Source: Pseudomonas reactans (GTDB lineage Bacteria > Pseudomonadota > Gammaproteobacteria > Pseudomonadales > Pseudomonadaceae). From it: DNA of 64,000 nucleotides. Position numbers and translations under genes: made by a program. The notes beneath the pieces are model-generated. The model did no database searches, was not told the origin of the DNA, and saw nothing but the letters and a program-made list of their open reading frames with translations. The DNA lies in NCBI RefSeq assembly GCF_013385825.1, contig NZ_JACAPG010000002.1:1-64000 (forward strand), read 5' to 3'. Below are positions 51,401 to 60,350 of the stretch, one piece after another (position 1 is the first letter of the stretch; each line of letters begins with the position of its first letter).

Positions 51401-53341
51401 GTTGGGCGCGGCGAGTTTCTGCCCGTCCTGGTTGGCCAGCAGCACTTCGAATTCTGCCGGGCCGTCGCCGTTGGTTTCCTTGCCGTCAAACAGCCCGCGC
51501 AGGCCCGGCAATTGCTCGGCCGGCCAGATCGGCTGCACCAGGCGCCGGGTGATCGGCCGTCCACCCGACTCTTGCAGGCTGGCCTGCACGATCAGTTGCA
51601 GCGGCGACTTGGCCTCGGCCCATTTGCTTTCCAGGGTCAGCGCTTCCTGGCCCTTGGCGTCGAGCACGCTTTCTTCCAGCTCGAAATCCTGGCTCAGTTC
51701 TTCTTCGGTGACGGAGCCGAACTGATAGCCCGGCAGCGACTTGACCGCTTCGCGCAACGGTCGCACATAGACTTGGCCGCTGACACGATTGCCCGACGCG
51801 GGGGCGCCGTACAGGTAACGGCCGGTGACCTGAATCACCGCGTCATCCGCCGGCTTCAGCGGGGTGTCACTGCCCTTGAGTTCCAGCGCCAGGCGCTCGG
51901 GCAGGAAGTCTTCGACAAGGAATTCATACAGCTGCGGCTTGCCATCGCCGAGGTCGAACACCAACTGCCAACGCCCGGTCGGTGCTTCGCCGGCAAGTTG
52001 CAGTTGATATTGATAGAGGCCAGAGGCATCGGCGTCCCAGACGAATTTGCGGCTGACCTGCTCATCCGGTCGACGGACTTCGACGCTCACCGGCTGCGGC
52101 TTGACGGCATTGCCGTCCTTGTCCCGCAGCAGGGCGTTGAGTAGCACGGTTTCGCCAGGGCGATACAGGTCGCGCGGGCCAAACACAAAGAACTGCAAAG
52201 GGTGGGAGGGTTGGCCGCCAATGTCGAACTCGGCCAGGTCCAGCGCCGCACTGTCGAGGCGCAACATACTGGTCTGTTCGCCTTGCTTGGCGAGCAGCAC
52301 CTGGGCCTTTTTCGGTAATGGCAATTCGGCGTGGCCGCCCTTCTCGGTCTTGCCCTGGCCCAGCACGCGGCCTTCGGCGTCGAGCACCTCAAGGTCGACA
52401 CCATCCAGTGCCTTACCGCCCTCCAGCGCCTGGGTAAACACGTCCAGGCGATTGGCGTAACGGTGCACCGACAGGCCGATATCACTCAGCGTAAACAGCG
52501 TGGCTGGTTGGGAATAGTTGTAGGTTCCCGAGGCACGCATGACTGCCAGGTACACGCCAGGCTGCTGCAGTTGCTTGAGGCCGGCGATCGGCAGCAACAG
52601 GGTTTCACGGGTGTTGCGCGCCGGGTTCAGGTCGAAGCGGCCGCCGTAGACCAAGTCGGCCAAAGGCAGCAGTTCGCGGGATTCATAACTTTGCAGGCTG
52701 GTGTTGCGGCCCCACTGCGCGAGGAAGGTAGGCAGGGATTCGGGTTTGATGCGGAAGAATTCGACATCGATCTTGTCGACGTTCAGCGCGATCACCGGCA
52801 GGCCTTCGGCCAGGCGCGTCGGCAGCAAGGTGCCACGGCTGGCAAAGCCGACGGTGGCTTGCAGGTCGCGAGTTTCCAGGCGGGCTGTGTATTCGGTGGC
52901 GAGGGTATTGTCGTTGACCGCCTTCACACCGGCGTCGACTGTCAGCACCAGCTTGCGCTGTGGCTCCAGATGGCGCAGGCGCAATTCCATCAGGTTATCG
53001 GAGATTTCCCAGGCGCCATCGACCTTGCCGGACTTGCTGTCCACCAGGTGAAGTTTGTCGGCGAATTTTTGATCGGGATCCAGCGGAATGGAAAAGCTCA
53101 CAGAGAGCGTGCTGGCGCCGTCGAGCTGCACTTCGGACACGTCCACCACACTTAACTCACGTCCGGCATAACGCTGCTTCAGCGCCGCCACATCCACCGC
53201 GGCCTTGGCCGGTTTGGGTGCCACTGTTGCCGCTGCGGGAGCGGTCGGGGCCGCCGGTTTATCGGAGGAATCGCAGGCGCTCAGCAGGGCCAGCGCGCAA
53301 GCAAGGAACAGTCCTTTGTTAAGCACGCTTTTATTAAGCAT
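48428..53341 (-). CDS. yfhM: Alpha-2-macroglobulin-family lipoprotein (YfhM/ECAM type)
   Basis: 1,637 residues. Lipobox LSAC (C22), then multiple macroglobulin domains (MG), an alpha-2-macroglobulin core (near 1000-1100) and the complement-like helical barrel. The thioester motif CLEQ (C1169, in YPYGCLEQTASG) is intact. Bacterial A2M is thought to trap foreign proteases in the periplasm and to act with PBP1C in cell-wall repair. It is upstream of pbpC on the same strand but separated by a small gene. Confidence 0.93.
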   Translation of the reverse strand: MLNKSVLNKGLFLACALALLSACDSSDKPAAPTAPAAATVAPKPAKAAVDVAALKQRYAGRELSVVDVSEVQLDGASTLSVSFSIPLDPDQKFADKLHLVDSKSGKVDGAWEISDNLMELRLRHLEPQRKLVLTVDAGVKAVNDNTLATEYTARLETRDLQATVGFASRGTLLPTRLAEGLPVIALNVDKIDVEFFRIKPESLPTFLAQWGRNTSLQSYESRELLPLADLVYGGRFDLNPARNTRETLLLPIAGLKQLQQPGVYLAVMRASGTYNYSQPATLFTLSDIGLSVHRYANRLDVFTQALEGGKALDGVDLEVLDAEGRVLGQGKTEKGGHAELPLPKKAQVLLAKQGEQTSMLRLDSAALDLAEFDIGGQPSHPLQFFVFGPRDLYRPGETVLLNALLRDKDGNAVKPQPVSVEVRRPDEQVSRKFVWDADASGLYQYQLQLAGEAPTGRWQLVFDLGDGKPQLYEFLVEDFLPERLALELKGSDTPLKPADDAVIQVTGRYLYGAPASGNRVSGQVYVRPLREAVKSLPGYQFGSVTEEELSQDFELEESVLDAKGQEALTLESKWAEAKSPLQLIVQASLQESGGRPITRRLVQPIWPAEQLPGLRGLFDGKETNGDGPAEFEVLLANQDGQKLAAPNLKVRLVRERRDYYWNYSENDGWSYHFNEKFLNLDEQTLNIKAGDTAKVSFQVEWGPYRVEVEDPQTGLVSSLRFWAGYQAQDNTEGGAVRPDQVKLALDKPAYGDGDTANVTVTPPAAGKGYLLVESAEGPLWWQEIEVPAEGKSFAVKLDPKWSRHDLYVSALVIRPGERKANITPKRAVGLLHLPLDRTQRKLGVTLSAPEKMRPKQPLTVKIAAKNADGSVPKQVHVLVAAVDVGILNITEYPTPDPYSSLFGRKAYGVDQFDIYGQLIEAGQGRLASLAFGGDAALAKGGKRPDTSVTIVALQSAPVTLNEQGEGEVSVNIPDFNGELRLMAQAWSDDRYGMAEAKTVIAAPLIAELSAPRFMAGGDQTTLALDLSNLSGKPQKLDVQLSADGQLELVNSGAQTVELKQGQRTTLHIPVKAWGGLGQGKVKVTVNGLDLPGENLPPFTREWTLGVRPAYPALLKHYRAVLKDQPWSLPAGTLDQFDASGRQALLSLSSRPPLNLGAQISALKAYPYGCLEQTASGLYPSLYADDALLKRLSIKGESDSERKRKIELGIERLLGMQRYNGSFGLWGADGEEEYWLTAYVTDFLLRARDQGFAVPPEALKKASERLLRYVQERNLIDVDYSDNADHTRFAVQAYAGMVLARSQQAPLGALRSIFERRSDARSGLPLVQLAIALQKMGDQPRADQALLAGLAAQRNANEWLADYGSPLRDQAMILALLEENDLAKGKREERLFTLSDQLAASPYLSTQERNSLFLAGRLGFAKPDANWQVSLTGSGGVQELNNQQSTLTLDGKLLSSDLTLSNQGETPVYQQLTISGYPQVPPAPGGDNLSIRREYLGMNGQPLNLRSLNSGDLVLVHLAVSAKQRVPDALVVDLLPAGLELENQNLAQSAASLENASSQVKEWRESMQNASLKHQEFRDDRYVAAINLEGSGTTHLLYLARAVTPGTYRVPPPQVESMYRPNWQAVGETPADLVIKGR

Positions 53342-53520
53342 GTGAACACTCGCTGTGAGGGGGTCCGAGAGGTGAACTATATATCAGCCCACAGGAGGCC
53401 GATGGGATGCTGGTCACATTGACCGACGGAGGGTGGTTTGGTTCTGAGGTCATCCTTGATCAAGCCAAATCCCACAGCCAAGGGCAGCCAGTTACAATGC
53501 CGCTCCCCCAAGGAGCCTGC

Positions 53521-54858
53521 ATGCCCACCTTACTCACCGACTGGCGCCACCGCCCCACCCACCGCCGCGTCTGGGCCCTCGCCGCGCCGATGATCCTGTC
53601 GAATATCTCGGTGCCGTTGGTGGCGCTGGTGGACAGCATGGTCATCGGCCACCTGCCCCACGCGCACCAGCTGGGTGCCGTTGCGGTCGGCGCCAGCCTG
53701 TACACCTTCCTCGCCTGGGCCATGGGTTTCCTGCGCATGGGCTCCACCGGTTTCGCCGCCCAGGCTGCCGGGCGCAATGACGGGGCGGCGCTGCGGCAGA
53801 TCCTGCTGCAAGGCCTGCTGCTCGCACTGGGCCTGGCGATGCTGTTGGGCACGGTGGGCATTCCGCTGAGCCATCTGGCGTTGGAGTGGATGCAGCCTTC
53901 ACCCGAACTCAATCAACTGACGCAGGATTTTTTCCACACTCGCCTGTTCGGCCTGCCCGCCGCATTGGCCAGCTACGCATTGGTCGGCTGGTTTCTCGGC
54001 ACACAAAATGCGCGGGCGCCGCTGGCGATCCTGCTGACCACCAACCTGGTCAACATCGCCCTGAACCTGTGGTTCGTACTCGGCCTGGAGTGGGGTGTGG
54101 TCGGTTCGGCGCGTGCGTCCGTCGTGGCGGAATGGACCGGCGCTTTGCTCGGCCTGGCGATGACGCAAAAAGCCCTGCGCGCCTACCCGGGTCATATCGC
54201 CTGGGCGGCGCTGAAGCTGTGGGAAAGCTGGCGCCCGCTGCTGGCGGTCAACCGCGACATTTTTATCCGCAGCCTCGCGCTGCAATCGGTGTTTTTCATG
54301 ATCACGGTGCAAGGCGCACGACTGGGCGATGCCACCGTGGCGGCCAATGCACTGCTGCTCAACGGCCTGCTGCTGACGGCCCACGCGCTGGATGGGTTGG
54401 CTCACGCCGTCGAAGCCCTGTGCGGCCACGCCATCGGCGCGCATGACCGCCAGGCCTTGCGTCGTTCATTGGTGGTGGCCGGCGGCTGGTCGTTGATCGC
54501 CAGCGTTGGCTTTGCGCTGCTGTTCACCGTCGGCGGCCACCTGTTTATCGCCATGCAGACCGACATCCCCAGCGTGCGCGAAACCGCCGACCTCTACCTG
54601 CCTTATCTGGCGGTTCTGCCGTTGATTGCGGTGTGGAGTTACTTGCTCGACGGCTTGTTCATCGGCGCCACCCGCGCGCGGGAGATGCGCAATGGCATGC
54701 TGCTGACCGTCTTGCTGACACTGCCCTTCGCGTGGGCGTTGCAGGGTTTGGGTAACCACGGGCTGTGGATAACCTTCCTGCTGTTCATGGCCCTGCGCAG
54801 TCTTACTTTGTGGGCGATTGCCTGGCGCTTGAACCGGCAGGACCAGTGGCTTGGATAA
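53521..54858 (+). CDS. MATE-family efflux transporter (DinF group)
   Basis: 445 residues with 12 transmembrane segments in two similar halves. N-terminus APMILSNISVPLVALVDSMVIG and GATRAREMRNGMLLTV in the second half are typical of the DinF/NorM-like MATE group, using sodium or proton gradient for drug or metabolite efflux. AAGGAG precedes the ATG at 53521, which is preferred to in-frame starts up to 53407. The 3' end overlaps 56 bases of the convergent esterase gene. Confidence 0.87.
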   Translation: MPTLLTDWRHRPTHRRVWALAAPMILSNISVPLVALVDSMVIGHLPHAHQLGAVAVGASLYTFLAWAMGFLRMGSTGFAAQAAGRNDGAALRQILLQGLLLALGLAMLLGTVGIPLSHLALEWMQPSPELNQLTQDFFHTRLFGLPAALASYALVGWFLGTQNARAPLAILLTTNLVNIALNLWFVLGLEWGVVGSARASVVAEWTGALLGLAMTQKALRAYPGHIAWAALKLWESWRPLLAVNRDIFIRSLALQSVFFMITVQGARLGDATVAANALLLNGLLLTAHALDGLAHAVEALCGHAIGAHDRQALRRSLVVAGGWSLIASVGFALLFTVGGHLFIAMQTDIPSVRETADLYLPYLAVLPLIAVWSYLLDGLFIGATRAREMRNGMLLTVLLTLPFAWALQGLGNHGLWITFLLFMALRSLTLWAIAWRLNRQDQWLG

Positions 54859-55687
54859 AGGCTGTGACGCGCTCCAGTACCGGTGCCAGCCAACGCAAGG
54901 GTTTGGCGATCGCCCCCACCAGTGTTTGGTGGTTGGTCTTACCGAAATAGACTTCCTCCACGGGCACACCCGCCGCCCGTAGTTGCTCAGCCAGTCCGCC
55001 GGTATTGCGCTTGGGGTTGACGAGTTTGTCGTCCGTCGAAGCAATCAGCAGACTGGGCGGTGCACCACGGCTGACATGATTGATCGGCTGGGAATCCGGC
55101 GGTGAATCAGGGAAGAAAAACACCGGTTTCACGTCAGGGTTTTCAATCGGCAGAAAATCATAGGGCCCTGCCAGACCGATCCAACCCTTGAGCATCGACG
55201 GCGACAAATCCACGTTGTTAAGCCACCGAGCATCCAGCGCCAGCATCGAGGCGTTGTAGGCGCCGGAGCTGTGGCCCATCAGATACAGCTGTTGTGGATC
55301 GGCGCCGTATTCGGCGATGTGTTGATGGGTCCAGGCCACCGCGTTGGCGCCGTCCTGGAGAAACGCGGGGTAACGCACTTGAGGATAGAGGCGGTAATCG
55401 GCGATCACCACGACGATGCCGCGTGAAGCGAGGGCTTCACCGACAAATCCGTAGTCCTCCCTGGAGCCGCTGTTCCAGCTGCCGCCATAGAAAAACACCA
55501 CGACTGGAGCGTTGGAGACAGCAGGGACAGGTCGGTAGATATCGAGTTTCTGCCGGGGGTCATCGCCGTAGGCGATGGCTGAAGTTTTGGTGAAGGTGTT
55601 GGAAGGAGTGAGTGCATTGAGCACTTTGATGGGCGAGCACGCCGCAAGCAGTGCGGCGAATGCCATGACAAACCATTTCCTAAGCAT
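54803..55687 (-). CDS. Alpha/beta-hydrolase lipoprotein (BD-FAE/esterase-like)
   Basis: 294 residues. Lipobox LLAAC (C16) and an alpha/beta-hydrolase fold: oxyanion FFYGGSW (HGGxW-like but with YGGS), nucleophile GHSSGAY, and a C-terminal His in TNHQTL. It resembles carboxylesterases of the BD-FAE kind. Substrate unknown. Its last 18 codons overlap the end of the MATE gene. Confidence 0.83.
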   Translation of the reverse strand: MLRKWFVMAFAALLAACSPIKVLNALTPSNTFTKTSAIAYGDDPRQKLDIYRPVPAVSNAPVVVFFYGGSWNSGSREDYGFVGEALASRGIVVVIADYRLYPQVRYPAFLQDGANAVAWTHQHIAEYGADPQQLYLMGHSSGAYNASMLALDARWLNNVDLSPSMLKGWIGLAGPYDFLPIENPDVKPVFFFPDSPPDSQPINHVSRGAPPSLLIASTDDKLVNPKRNTGGLAEQLRAAGVPVEEVYFGKTNHQTLVGAIAKPLRWLAPVLERVTAFIQATGPAGSSARQSPTK

Positions 55688-55700
55688 TGACGCACCTCAC

Positions 55701-55800
55701 TGTAGGAGCGAGCTTGCTCGCGAAAAACCCGCAGGCGACGCGGGCATTCTGGTTGCCCGCGTTATCGTTAACGTTCTTCGCGAGCAAGCTCGCTCCTACA
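55701..55800. repeat. REPIN of the GAGCTTGCTC type
   Basis: TGTAGGAGCGAGCTTGCTCG and its reverse copy, about 55 bp apart, fill the space between speA and the esterase gene. Confidence 0.88.
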
Positions 55801-55806
55801 GGGGAA

Positions 55807-57720
55807 TCAGGAGGACAGGTACGAAGAGCGCGTCAGGCCCAAGCGCAGCGCATCCAGGAACTGGGTACGCTCCGACGCACTGATCTTCGCACTCGCACAT
55901 TTATCCCGGTAATGCGTCATCAACTCCTCCGGCGACAAGTGCACATAACGCAGCATGTCCTCGATGGTGTCGTGGGTCTCGATACCGGCGCTGTACACCG
56001 AACCGTCTTCACGCTGGTAGATGTTCACCGAGTCGGTGTCACCGAACAGGTTGTGCATGTCGCCCAGAATCTCTTGGTAAGCACCGACCAGGAAGATACC
56101 CAGCAAGTAGTCCTCGCCTTCGTTCAAGGCGTGCACCGGCAGGCTGGTCTCGATGGACTGCTCGTCGACGTATTGCTTGATCTTGCCGTCGGAGTCACAG
56201 GTCAGATCCTGCAATACCGCGCGGCGCAGCGGCTCTTCGTCGAGGCGGTGCAGCGGCAGGATTGGCAATACCTGGCCGATGGCCCAGGTGTCCGGCAGGC
56301 TCTGGAATACCGAGAAGTTGCAGATGTACTTGTCGGCCAGCTTGTCGTTGAGTTCGTCCAGCACCTGGCGGTGCGAGCGCTGACGGGCTTTCAACGAGTT
56401 GTGCAGGCGGCGGCACACGGCGAAATAGCACTGTTCGGCGAGGGCTTTCTCGGCCAGGGTCAGTTTACCGTCGGCGTACTGGGTGGCCACGTCGCTCATG
56501 TAGTGGGTGGCGCGCCAGTAGGTTTCGGTGACCATCTCGATGTCGGTCGGGCCGAGCAGGTCCACCAGCCATTGCACGGTTTCGGGCAGGGCTTCCTTGT
56601 TCTCGATGGTCGGGATTTCGTCGTTGTGTTTCTCGACGTCGGTCACCTGCACCACCAGCATGGCGTGGTGGGCGGTCAGGGAACGGCCGCTTTCGGAGAA
56701 GATGTTCGGGTGCGGCAGGCTCTGCGCGTCGCAGAATTCCTTGAGCATGCCCACGACCACGCCGGCGTAGTCGTCCATGTCGTAGTTGATGGAGCTGGCG
56801 TTACGCGAGTGCGTGCCGTCGTAGTCCACGCCCAGGCCACCGCCGACATCGATGTGATCCACCGGCAGGCCAAGGTTGCGCAGTTCGCCGTAATAACGGA
56901 TGGCTTCCTTGAACCCGTGCTGGTAGTCCGCCAGGTTGGCGATCTGCGAGCCCATGTGGAAGTGCAGCAGACGGATGCCCTGGTCCAGACCGGCCGCGCG
57001 GAAGCGCTCGACCACCGACAGCAGTTGCGCCGCTGACAGACCGAACTTGGACTTCTCGCCGCCGGTGTCTGCCCACTTGCTCGATGCCAGCGACGACAAA
57101 CGCACGCGCAGGCCGACCTGTGGCTTGACCTTGAGGCTGGCGGCCTCTTCGATCACCAGTTCAACTTCGGATTCTTTCTCGATCACGATGAACACGTTGT
57201 GGCCGAGCTTCTGGCCCATCAGCGCGAGGCGGATGAACTCACGGTCCTTGTAACCGTTGCAGACGATGGTGCCGCCCTTCGGCGCCAGGGCCAACACGGC
57301 CAGCAGCTCAGGCTTGGAGCCGGCTTCCAGCCCGATCGACACGTTCTGGGTGGCGATGATGTTCTCGATCACCGCTTCCTGCTGGTTCACCTTGATCGGG
57401 TACAGCGCGGTGTACTTGCTCTGGTATTCCAGGCGTTCGATGTTCGCATCGAAGGCGCCGGTCAGTTGGCGTACGCGGTCTTGCAGGATGTCGGGGAAGC
57501 GCACCAGCAGCGGCAACGACAGGCCGCTCTTGCGCAACTCGTCGACTTGTTCGTACAGGTCGACAGGCGTGCTGTTCGGGCCGTTCGGACGGACTTCTAC
57601 GCGACCGGCTTCATTGATCGCGAAATACCCGGCCCCCCAATGGCGAATCCCGTAAACACTGCGGCTGTCCGCAACTGTCCATTGGCTGCCATCGTCTTTG
57701 CGTGTGCGTCGTACGGACAT
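55807..57720 (-). CDS. speA: Biosynthetic arginine decarboxylase SpeA
   Basis: 637 residues of the fold-III PLP (alanine racemase-like) family. PLP lysine in YPIKVNQQE (near residue 105), the [11 protein letters not shown] segment, HFHMGSQI, the [10 protein letters not shown] phosphate loop and a C-terminal dimer part. Converts arginine to agmatine for putrescine and polyamine synthesis. Length is typical. It is the first gene of the speA-SUI1-NUDIX-DUF2333 minus-strand block syntenic with P. aeruginosa. Confidence 0.95.
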   Translation of the reverse strand: MSVRRTRKDDGSQWTVADSRSVYGIRHWGAGYFAINEAGRVEVRPNGPNSTPVDLYEQVDELRKSGLSLPLLVRFPDILQDRVRQLTGAFDANIERLEYQSKYTALYPIKVNQQEAVIENIIATQNVSIGLEAGSKPELLAVLALAPKGGTIVCNGYKDREFIRLALMGQKLGHNVFIVIEKESEVELVIEEAASLKVKPQVGLRVRLSSLASSKWADTGGEKSKFGLSAAQLLSVVERFRAAGLDQGIRLLHFHMGSQIANLADYQHGFKEAIRYYGELRNLGLPVDHIDVGGGLGVDYDGTHSRNASSINYDMDDYAGVVVGMLKEFCDAQSLPHPNIFSESGRSLTAHHAMLVVQVTDVEKHNDEIPTIENKEALPETVQWLVDLLGPTDIEMVTETYWRATHYMSDVATQYADGKLTLAEKALAEQCYFAVCRRLHNSLKARQRSHRQVLDELNDKLADKYICNFSVFQSLPDTWAIGQVLPILPLHRLDEEPLRRAVLQDLTCDSDGKIKQYVDEQSIETSLPVHALNEGEDYLLGIFLVGAYQEILGDMHNLFGDTDSVNIYQREDGSVYSAGIETHDTIEDMLRYVHLSPEELMTHYRDKCASAKISASERTQFLDALRLGLTRSSYLSS

Positions 57721-57863
57721 CGAAGTCCCCTATAAATGAAGTCGAAGGCACCGCCCCTATCAGAGGCTGGCGCAGTCTAAAGAATGAAAATGACGATTTG
57801 CCTGCGTGCAAGGTAGGACCCCACGCGCAGGACAGAGTTTAGACACAGGTCGGGAAGAGGCTT

Positions 57864-58235
57864 TCAGCCGCCGGACTTCTTGGCCTTGTACCCGAGCTTG
57901 ATCAGCTCGGCCAACAGCAACTCGACGTGATCGCCCTGAATCTCGATGACGCCGTCTTTCAACGCGCCTCCGGTGCCACAGCGCTTTTTCAGCGTGGTGG
58001 CCAGTTCCTTCAGGGCCTCTTCGGCCAACGGCACGCCGGTGATGGTGGTCACCGTCTTGCCGCCACGGCCTTTGCTCTCGCGGCGTACGCGGGCAATACC
58101 GTCGCCTTCAGGGATCAGGGTCTGTTTGCAGGTGCACGAATCCACGGGCTGACGACAGTCCGGGCAGTGTCGACCTGCATCAGTGGAAAATACCAGGCCA
58201 CCAAGGGCGGCGAAGGATGCGGCTTTTTTGGCCAC
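57864..58235 (-). CDS. SUI1/eIF1-family translation factor YciH
   Basis: 123 residues. An N-terminal Cys pair cluster (CPDCRQPVDSCTC) precedes the SUI1 domain (about 45-123: GGKTVTTITGVPL, then KKRCGTGGALKDGVIEIQG). YciH-type factors affect start-codon choice. The GTG at 58235 (MAKKAASFA) has AAGAGGAT upstream; the frame is open further upstream into a REPIN, which is not coding. Confidence 0.88.
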   Translation of the reverse strand: MAKKAASFAALGGLVFSTDAGRHCPDCRQPVDSCTCKQTLIPEGDGIARVRRESKGRGGKTVTTITGVPLAEEALKELATTLKKRCGTGGALKDGVIEIQGDHVELLLAELIKLGYKAKKSGG

Positions 58236-58350
58236 CGGCAATCCTCTTGGGAGGATGAAGACTGATCGGCACCCGCAAAGCGGTGAACCGACCGCGAAGC
58301 CCCACTCAGGCAGGGGCAGCGCTACCGTACCACCAAGGCTCACCCCTACC

Positions 58351-58415
58351 TGTAGGAGCCGGCTTGCCGGCGATAGCGTTCTTGAAGACGCCATCGCCGG
58401 CAAGCCAGCTCCTAC
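58351..58415. repeat. REPIN of the CGGCTTGCCG type, slightly decayed
   Basis: TGTAGGAGCCGGCTTGCCGG at left and its reverse at right, about 25 bp apart. The right arm has one change (CCAGCT instead of CCGGCT) and CGG instead of CAG at its end. Confidence 0.8.
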
Positions 58416-58509
58416 GGGGGTGAAGCTTGGTGGTTCGGGTGAAAAGTCGCGCAGTGTAACCACAAAAAGCCGACTTGCTAAGAGCCAAATGGCGCCAATT
58501 TATGCAACT

Positions 58510-59046
58510 TTAGCGACGCAAGGCCAGATAACGACGCAACCCTTCCTGGGCATCCGGGCAGTAAGGCTTTTGCCCAGCCTCCTGCAGGACCGTTTCAAGG
58601 GGTAAAAAGCGCGCTTCCATGACTTCTTCCGGCTGCAAACGCAACGGCCCGTCCCAAACGGCGGAGTAGGAGGTGCACCAGAGCCGACTGTCGCCATCCT
58701 CGAAGTAGAAGTGGTCATGTTCGACCAATTCCACTCCACCGACACCCAGCTCCTCCTCCAACTCGCGCGCCGCCGACACGGCATACGACTCTCCCGCCGC
58801 CACCATCCCACCCGCCGCCGTGTCCCAGAAACCGGGGTACAAGGCTTTGCTCAGGGTGCGCCGATGCACACACAGCTCACCCTTGGAATTGAACAGGAAT
58901 ATGAAGGTGCAACGGCCGATCAGGCCGCGCTGGCGAAGGTCGGACCTGACGAGGTGACCGAGCAGGTTGTCCTGCTCGTCGACCCAGCAGATCAGTTCAG
59001 CATCGGAAGCCGCGCGGTGGGCGGCCTCCATTTTGGTAGCGTCCAT
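58510..59046 (-). CDS. NUDIX hydrolase (YfcD-like)
   Basis: 178 residues. The NUDIX box is complete: GMVAAGESYAVSAARELEEELGV. The context (WVDEQDNLLG then TFIFLFNSKGELCVHRR) resembles YfcD and IPP isomerase-like hydrolases. The substrate is unknown. Three in-frame starts cluster (59052 TTG, 59049 ATG, 59046 ATG); 59046 is chosen because AGGG lies six bases upstream. The start overlaps the stop of the DUF2333 gene, so translation is coupled. Confidence 0.85.
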   Translation of the reverse strand: MDATKMEAAHRAASDAELICWVDEQDNLLGHLVRSDLRQRGLIGRCTFIFLFNSKGELCVHRRTLSKALYPGFWDTAAGGMVAAGESYAVSAARELEEELGVGGVELVEHDHFYFEDGDSRLWCTSYSAVWDGPLRLQPEEVMEARFLPLETVLQEAGQKPYCPDAQEGLRRYLALRR

Positions 59047-59048
59047 CA

Positions 59049-60116
59049 TCAACCCTGGTTGAGGAGCTGACGCAAGTCGATCACTGCAGCGTTGGCCCGG
59101 GAAATGTAGTTAGCCATGACCAGCGAGTGGTTGGCCAGAACGCCAAAACCACTGCCATTGAGGATCATCGGGCTCCACACAGGCTCTTGCGACGCTTCCA
59201 GCTCACGAATGATCTGGCGCACGCTGACCGTGGCGTTCTTCTTGGCCAGCACGTCGGCAAAGTCGACTTCGATGGCGCGAAGCAAGTGTGACAAGGCCCA
59301 GGCCTGGCCACGGGCTTCGTAGAATACGTTGTCGATCTGCATCCATGGGGTTTCCACCACTTCTTCATCGACCTGCGGCACTTCACCCGGCGCCAAGGCT
59401 TCGGTTTTCAGTGCGGTGTTCAGTTTCACCCGGCCGACGCTGGCCGACAGGCGTTGCGACAGCGAGCCCAGGCGAGTGGCGACGTCGCCCAGCCAGTTGT
59501 TCAGGTTGTCGGCACGCGCATAGAACAGCGCGCCGCGCTGGTTCGGATCGGACAGGCGCGCTTCGTAGCGGCTCAAGGAATTGATGCCTTCCTGGTACTC
59601 CGACTCACTGGACGGCAACACCCAGCTCTTGTTGTCGAAGTTGAAGCGTGGCTCGGCCTTGGCCAGATCCGCGTCTTCGGCTGACTGCGACTGCGAGCGG
59701 GCGAAGTCTTTGCGCAGGGCGCGGGTCAGGTCGCGCACCTGCACCAGCACGCCGTATTCCCAGCTCGGCATGTTGTCCATCCACAAGCCTGGCGGGAAGC
59801 GATCGTTGGAAATGTAGCCACCGGGCTTGTTCAGCAAGGTGCCGACCACAGTCTTGAGAGTTTCGACCGTGGTGTAGCCCACCACCATCTGCTTGCCTTC
59901 CTTCTCAGCGGCCAGCTGGGCATTCTGCTGAACCGGAAACAGCGCCGGCTCTTCGCTCCAGTACCAGCCCAGGGCGCCGGTGACCAACAGGTACAGGCCG
60001 AGCACGCTGAGCACGGCGCGGCTCATCAGCACGGTACGAAAATAGCCGCGGTTGGCCGACTTGGGCTCAGGCGCGGGGCCTTTGGCGCTGCCTGCACGGT
60101 TTTTCCAGTCCAGCAT
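59049..60116 (-). CDS. DUF2333-family inner-membrane protein
   Basis: 355 residues with one N-terminal transmembrane helix (near 35-52, VLSVLGLYLLVTGALGWYW) and a large periplasmic, mainly helical domain. It matches DUF2333 of Pseudomonas (PA4842-like by position). Function unknown. It overlaps the downstream NUDIX gene and is divergent from gcbA. Confidence 0.87.
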   Translation of the reverse strand: MLDWKNRAGSAKGPAPEPKSANRGYFRTVLMSRAVLSVLGLYLLVTGALGWYWSEEPALFPVQQNAQLAAEKEGKQMVVGYTTVETLKTVVGTLLNKPGGYISNDRFPPGLWMDNMPSWEYGVLVQVRDLTRALRKDFARSQSQSAEDADLAKAEPRFNFDNKSWVLPSSESEYQEGINSLSRYEARLSDPNQRGALFYARADNLNNWLGDVATRLGSLSQRLSASVGRVKLNTALKTEALAPGEVPQVDEEVVETPWMQIDNVFYEARGQAWALSHLLRAIEVDFADVLAKKNATVSVRQIIRELEASQEPVWSPMILNGSGFGVLANHSLVMANYISRANAAVIDLRQLLNQG

Positions 60117-60188
60117 GGCGATATCCTTTCAATCACTTGAGTTCAGGGCGTACGTTCAAACACTCCGACCATAACCCTACCGCATCGT

Positions 60189-60210
60189 GCCCGCCCGTGC
60201 GGGGCTTTTT
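60189..60210 (+). terminator. Terminator-like hairpin in the gcbA upstream gap
   Basis: CCCGC (60190-60194) pairs with GCGGG (60199-60203) around a 4-base loop, followed by GC and five T. It points rightward, but no rightward gene precedes it; a short unannotated transcript could end here, or it may be a leader attenuator. Confidence 0.35.
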
Positions 60211-60350
60211 ACCGTGCGCGACCACCCAGTCAGCAACTGAATACTACTGAGACACAGTTTATTGACGTATGACACTCATCCTATCGGAAAGAGGTGCTAG
60301 CATAGAGCCATCAGTCGACCTCAGCATGCACCCTAACTAGTAGTCAGGAT

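Noticed and set aside
49970..52144. 724-codon open frame antisense to yfhM
   Set aside because: Shadow of the A2M gene; no family motif or translation signal.
58236..58463. N-terminal extension of the SUI1 protein
   Set aside because: The upstream frame runs through a REPIN and gives an unconserved sequence; the GTG at 58235 has a suitable ribosome binding site.
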